64,000 nt of DNA from Dysidea avara. Its lineage: Eukaryota; Porifera; Demospongiae; Dictyoceratida; Dysideidae. Made by a program: the position numbers and the translations under genes. The notes beneath the pieces were generated by a model. That model did no database searches. It saw only the letters and a list, made by a program, of their open reading frames with translations, and was not told the origin of the DNA. Location: positions 8,519,277-8,583,276 of the forward strand of contig NC_089281.1 in assembly GCF_963678975.1 (NCBI RefSeq), given 5' to 3'. Positions 62,826 to 64,000 of this stretch are shown here, piece after piece; the first letter of the stretch is position 1; the number at the start of each line of letters is the position of its first letter.

Positions 62826-63560
62826 TGTTGTAATTGTAATTGTAATTAATTACTAATCATTAGCAATTTTCAAGTAATTATAATTGTAATTGTAATTGCT
62901 CACTGAGCATAAAAGTAATGGTAATGGTAATTGTAATTAGTTGTTCAGTCAATAATCATTATGTAATTAAATGTAAGGAATCAAAGTTATGCTATATAAA
63001 AATACTACCCCATAACTTGACTAGTGACTATGTACACAATCCCATGCAGCTGCAGTAAATTATTGAAATTATTGGCATATATTTGTTGACCACATAGTTT
63101 AACACTTTATGTACAGTATGGGATACACATGAGGTACATTATGTTCAATAGTAGAGGAAGAATTTAAACGTATCTAGATGACACAGAGTTTACAAAAGAT
63201 GAAAGCCCTCTAAAATTTTGGAATATTAAAGCAAATAAATACCCCATTTTATGTACAATAGCAAAGAATAGCTGGGAGTTCCAGCAATATTTGCACCATT
63301 TGAGTGTGTATTCAGCCATAGTGGCAATGTTCTCAGACCAAATAGATGTAGACTATTACCAAAAAAAGTTTGAAAGGTTAATATACCTTAAGATTAATGC
63401 TGGAGAATTGTAAGTTATTGTTGTACCCCAATGTACAGTAGTAATAATTGTAATTATTAATCATTATTTTACATATTGAAGTAATTGTAATTGTAATCAT
63501 TAGATTGGCTTCAAAAAGTAATTATAATTGTACTGATTACTTTCAGTGGGTAATTACAAC
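62826..63560. repeat. TAATTG-rich low-complexity sequence
   Basis: Clusters of TAATTGTAATTGTAATT occur at 62830-62945 and 63440-63530, separated by unassigned AT-rich DNA. Possibly the ends of one element; no TIR proven. Confidence 0.5.
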
Positions 63561-63869
63561 AAGCCTGTCAGTTGAGTATAGTTTGACATGGCACACTACA
63601 TGCAAGAAGCACATCCATTTACAATTATACATTTCTTTATGTATACTGAAACAATGGATTAACAATGTTACAAAACCAAAAGATACAATTTTCGGGTTAC
63701 GCAATTTCCAATACTGATATGTAGTGACTGTTCAATATAATGATGTCACTAGATTCTGTACTGGTCACTAATATCACCCCTTGGTGGGACAGTTATACTC
63801 ATAGCAACGGAAGGTAGAAGAATTCCTCCTCTGTACAAAATGACATCATCATCATATAACTAGACTAGT

Positions 63870-64000
63870 TTAACTTACATATATGTTGCTGTAACGTTTA
63901 ACACATGATGCCCAGTTCCTAAGACATGTTAAGGTGGGAGGGAAGCGGCATACGTTGGCACATTGTGAGGGGGTGGGTAGAGCAGTGTCAGAATAGTAGC
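63870..64000 (-). CDS. 3' end of a third Kunitz/TIL/VWC-family gene copy (partial)
   Basis: The last-exon sequence is nearly identical to that of the copy at 57937. It reads YYSDTALPTPSQCANVCRFP up to LRNWASCVKRYSNIYVS and the stop at 63872-63870. The downstream flank is also shared back to about 63600. The rest of the gene lies beyond the window, so whether it is intact cannot be told. Confidence 0.8.
   Translation of the reverse strand, partial: YYSDTALPTPSQCANVCRFPPTLTCLRNWASCVKRYSNIYVS

Overview
The window is nuclear DNA of an early-branching animal, most likely a sponge (demosponge). The genes are metazoan (two-pore K+ channel, SH2 protein, BIRC6, AK7, RAB1, Kunitz/TIL/VWC secreted protein). 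Most introns are only about 45-120 bp with GT-AG ends, intergenic gaps are 110-250 bp in the first 41 kb, and the sequence is AT-rich and full of short foldback elements. The sponge assignment is inference from compactness and overall repertoire; no database was consulted. I rebuilt the exon structures by hand, checking splice sites, reading-frame phase and similarity to known families.

Region 1 (1-41 kb) holds seven genes whose strands alternate without exception: K2P channel (-, partial), SH2 protein (+), FCF1 (-), BIRC6 (+), small PH-domain protein (-), AK7 (+), RAB1 (-). Neighbours are therefore either head-to-head with a shared promoter gap (637-880, 9747-9907, 36185-36352) or tail-to-tail. 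BIRC6 is complete, with 30 exons over 25 kb and about 4,395 codons. It carries an intact BIR zinc site near the N-terminus and a catalytic E2 (UBC) domain at the C-terminus. FCF1 is complete, but its ATG stands alone at the end of exon 1 and a 5.3 kb intron full of repeats follows exon 2.

Region 2 (41-50 kb) is gene-poor. It has TIR elements, one orphan exon-like ORF and a decayed leucine-rich-repeat type pseudogene (about 46.56-48.52 kb).

Region 3 (50-64 kb) contains a duplicated family of secreted cysteine-rich proteins on the minus strand: a degraded copy (50.27-51.65 kb), an apparently intact 8-exon copy (57.94-60.08 kb, signal peptide-Kunitz-TIL-VWC-like), and the 3' end of a third copy running off the window (63.87-64.0 kb). 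Between the first two lies a block made of a 330 bp near-perfect palindrome (52.70-53.02), a 2.6 kb minisatellite of about 31 bp monomers with higher-order periodicity (53.13-55.75), and an AT/GA-rich repeat tail (55.8-56.65). The intact copy sits between two inverted arms (56.64-57.47 and 60.39-60.98).

Functionally, the genes of region 1 are mostly core cell machinery: ribosome biogenesis (FCF1), ubiquitin-dependent control of apoptosis (BIRC6), ER-Golgi traffic (RAB1), ciliary nucleotide metabolism (AK7), and signalling or ion transport (SH2, PH, K2P). I see no operon-like functional coupling beyond shared promoters. I found no rRNA genes, convincing tRNA genes or CRISPR arrays.
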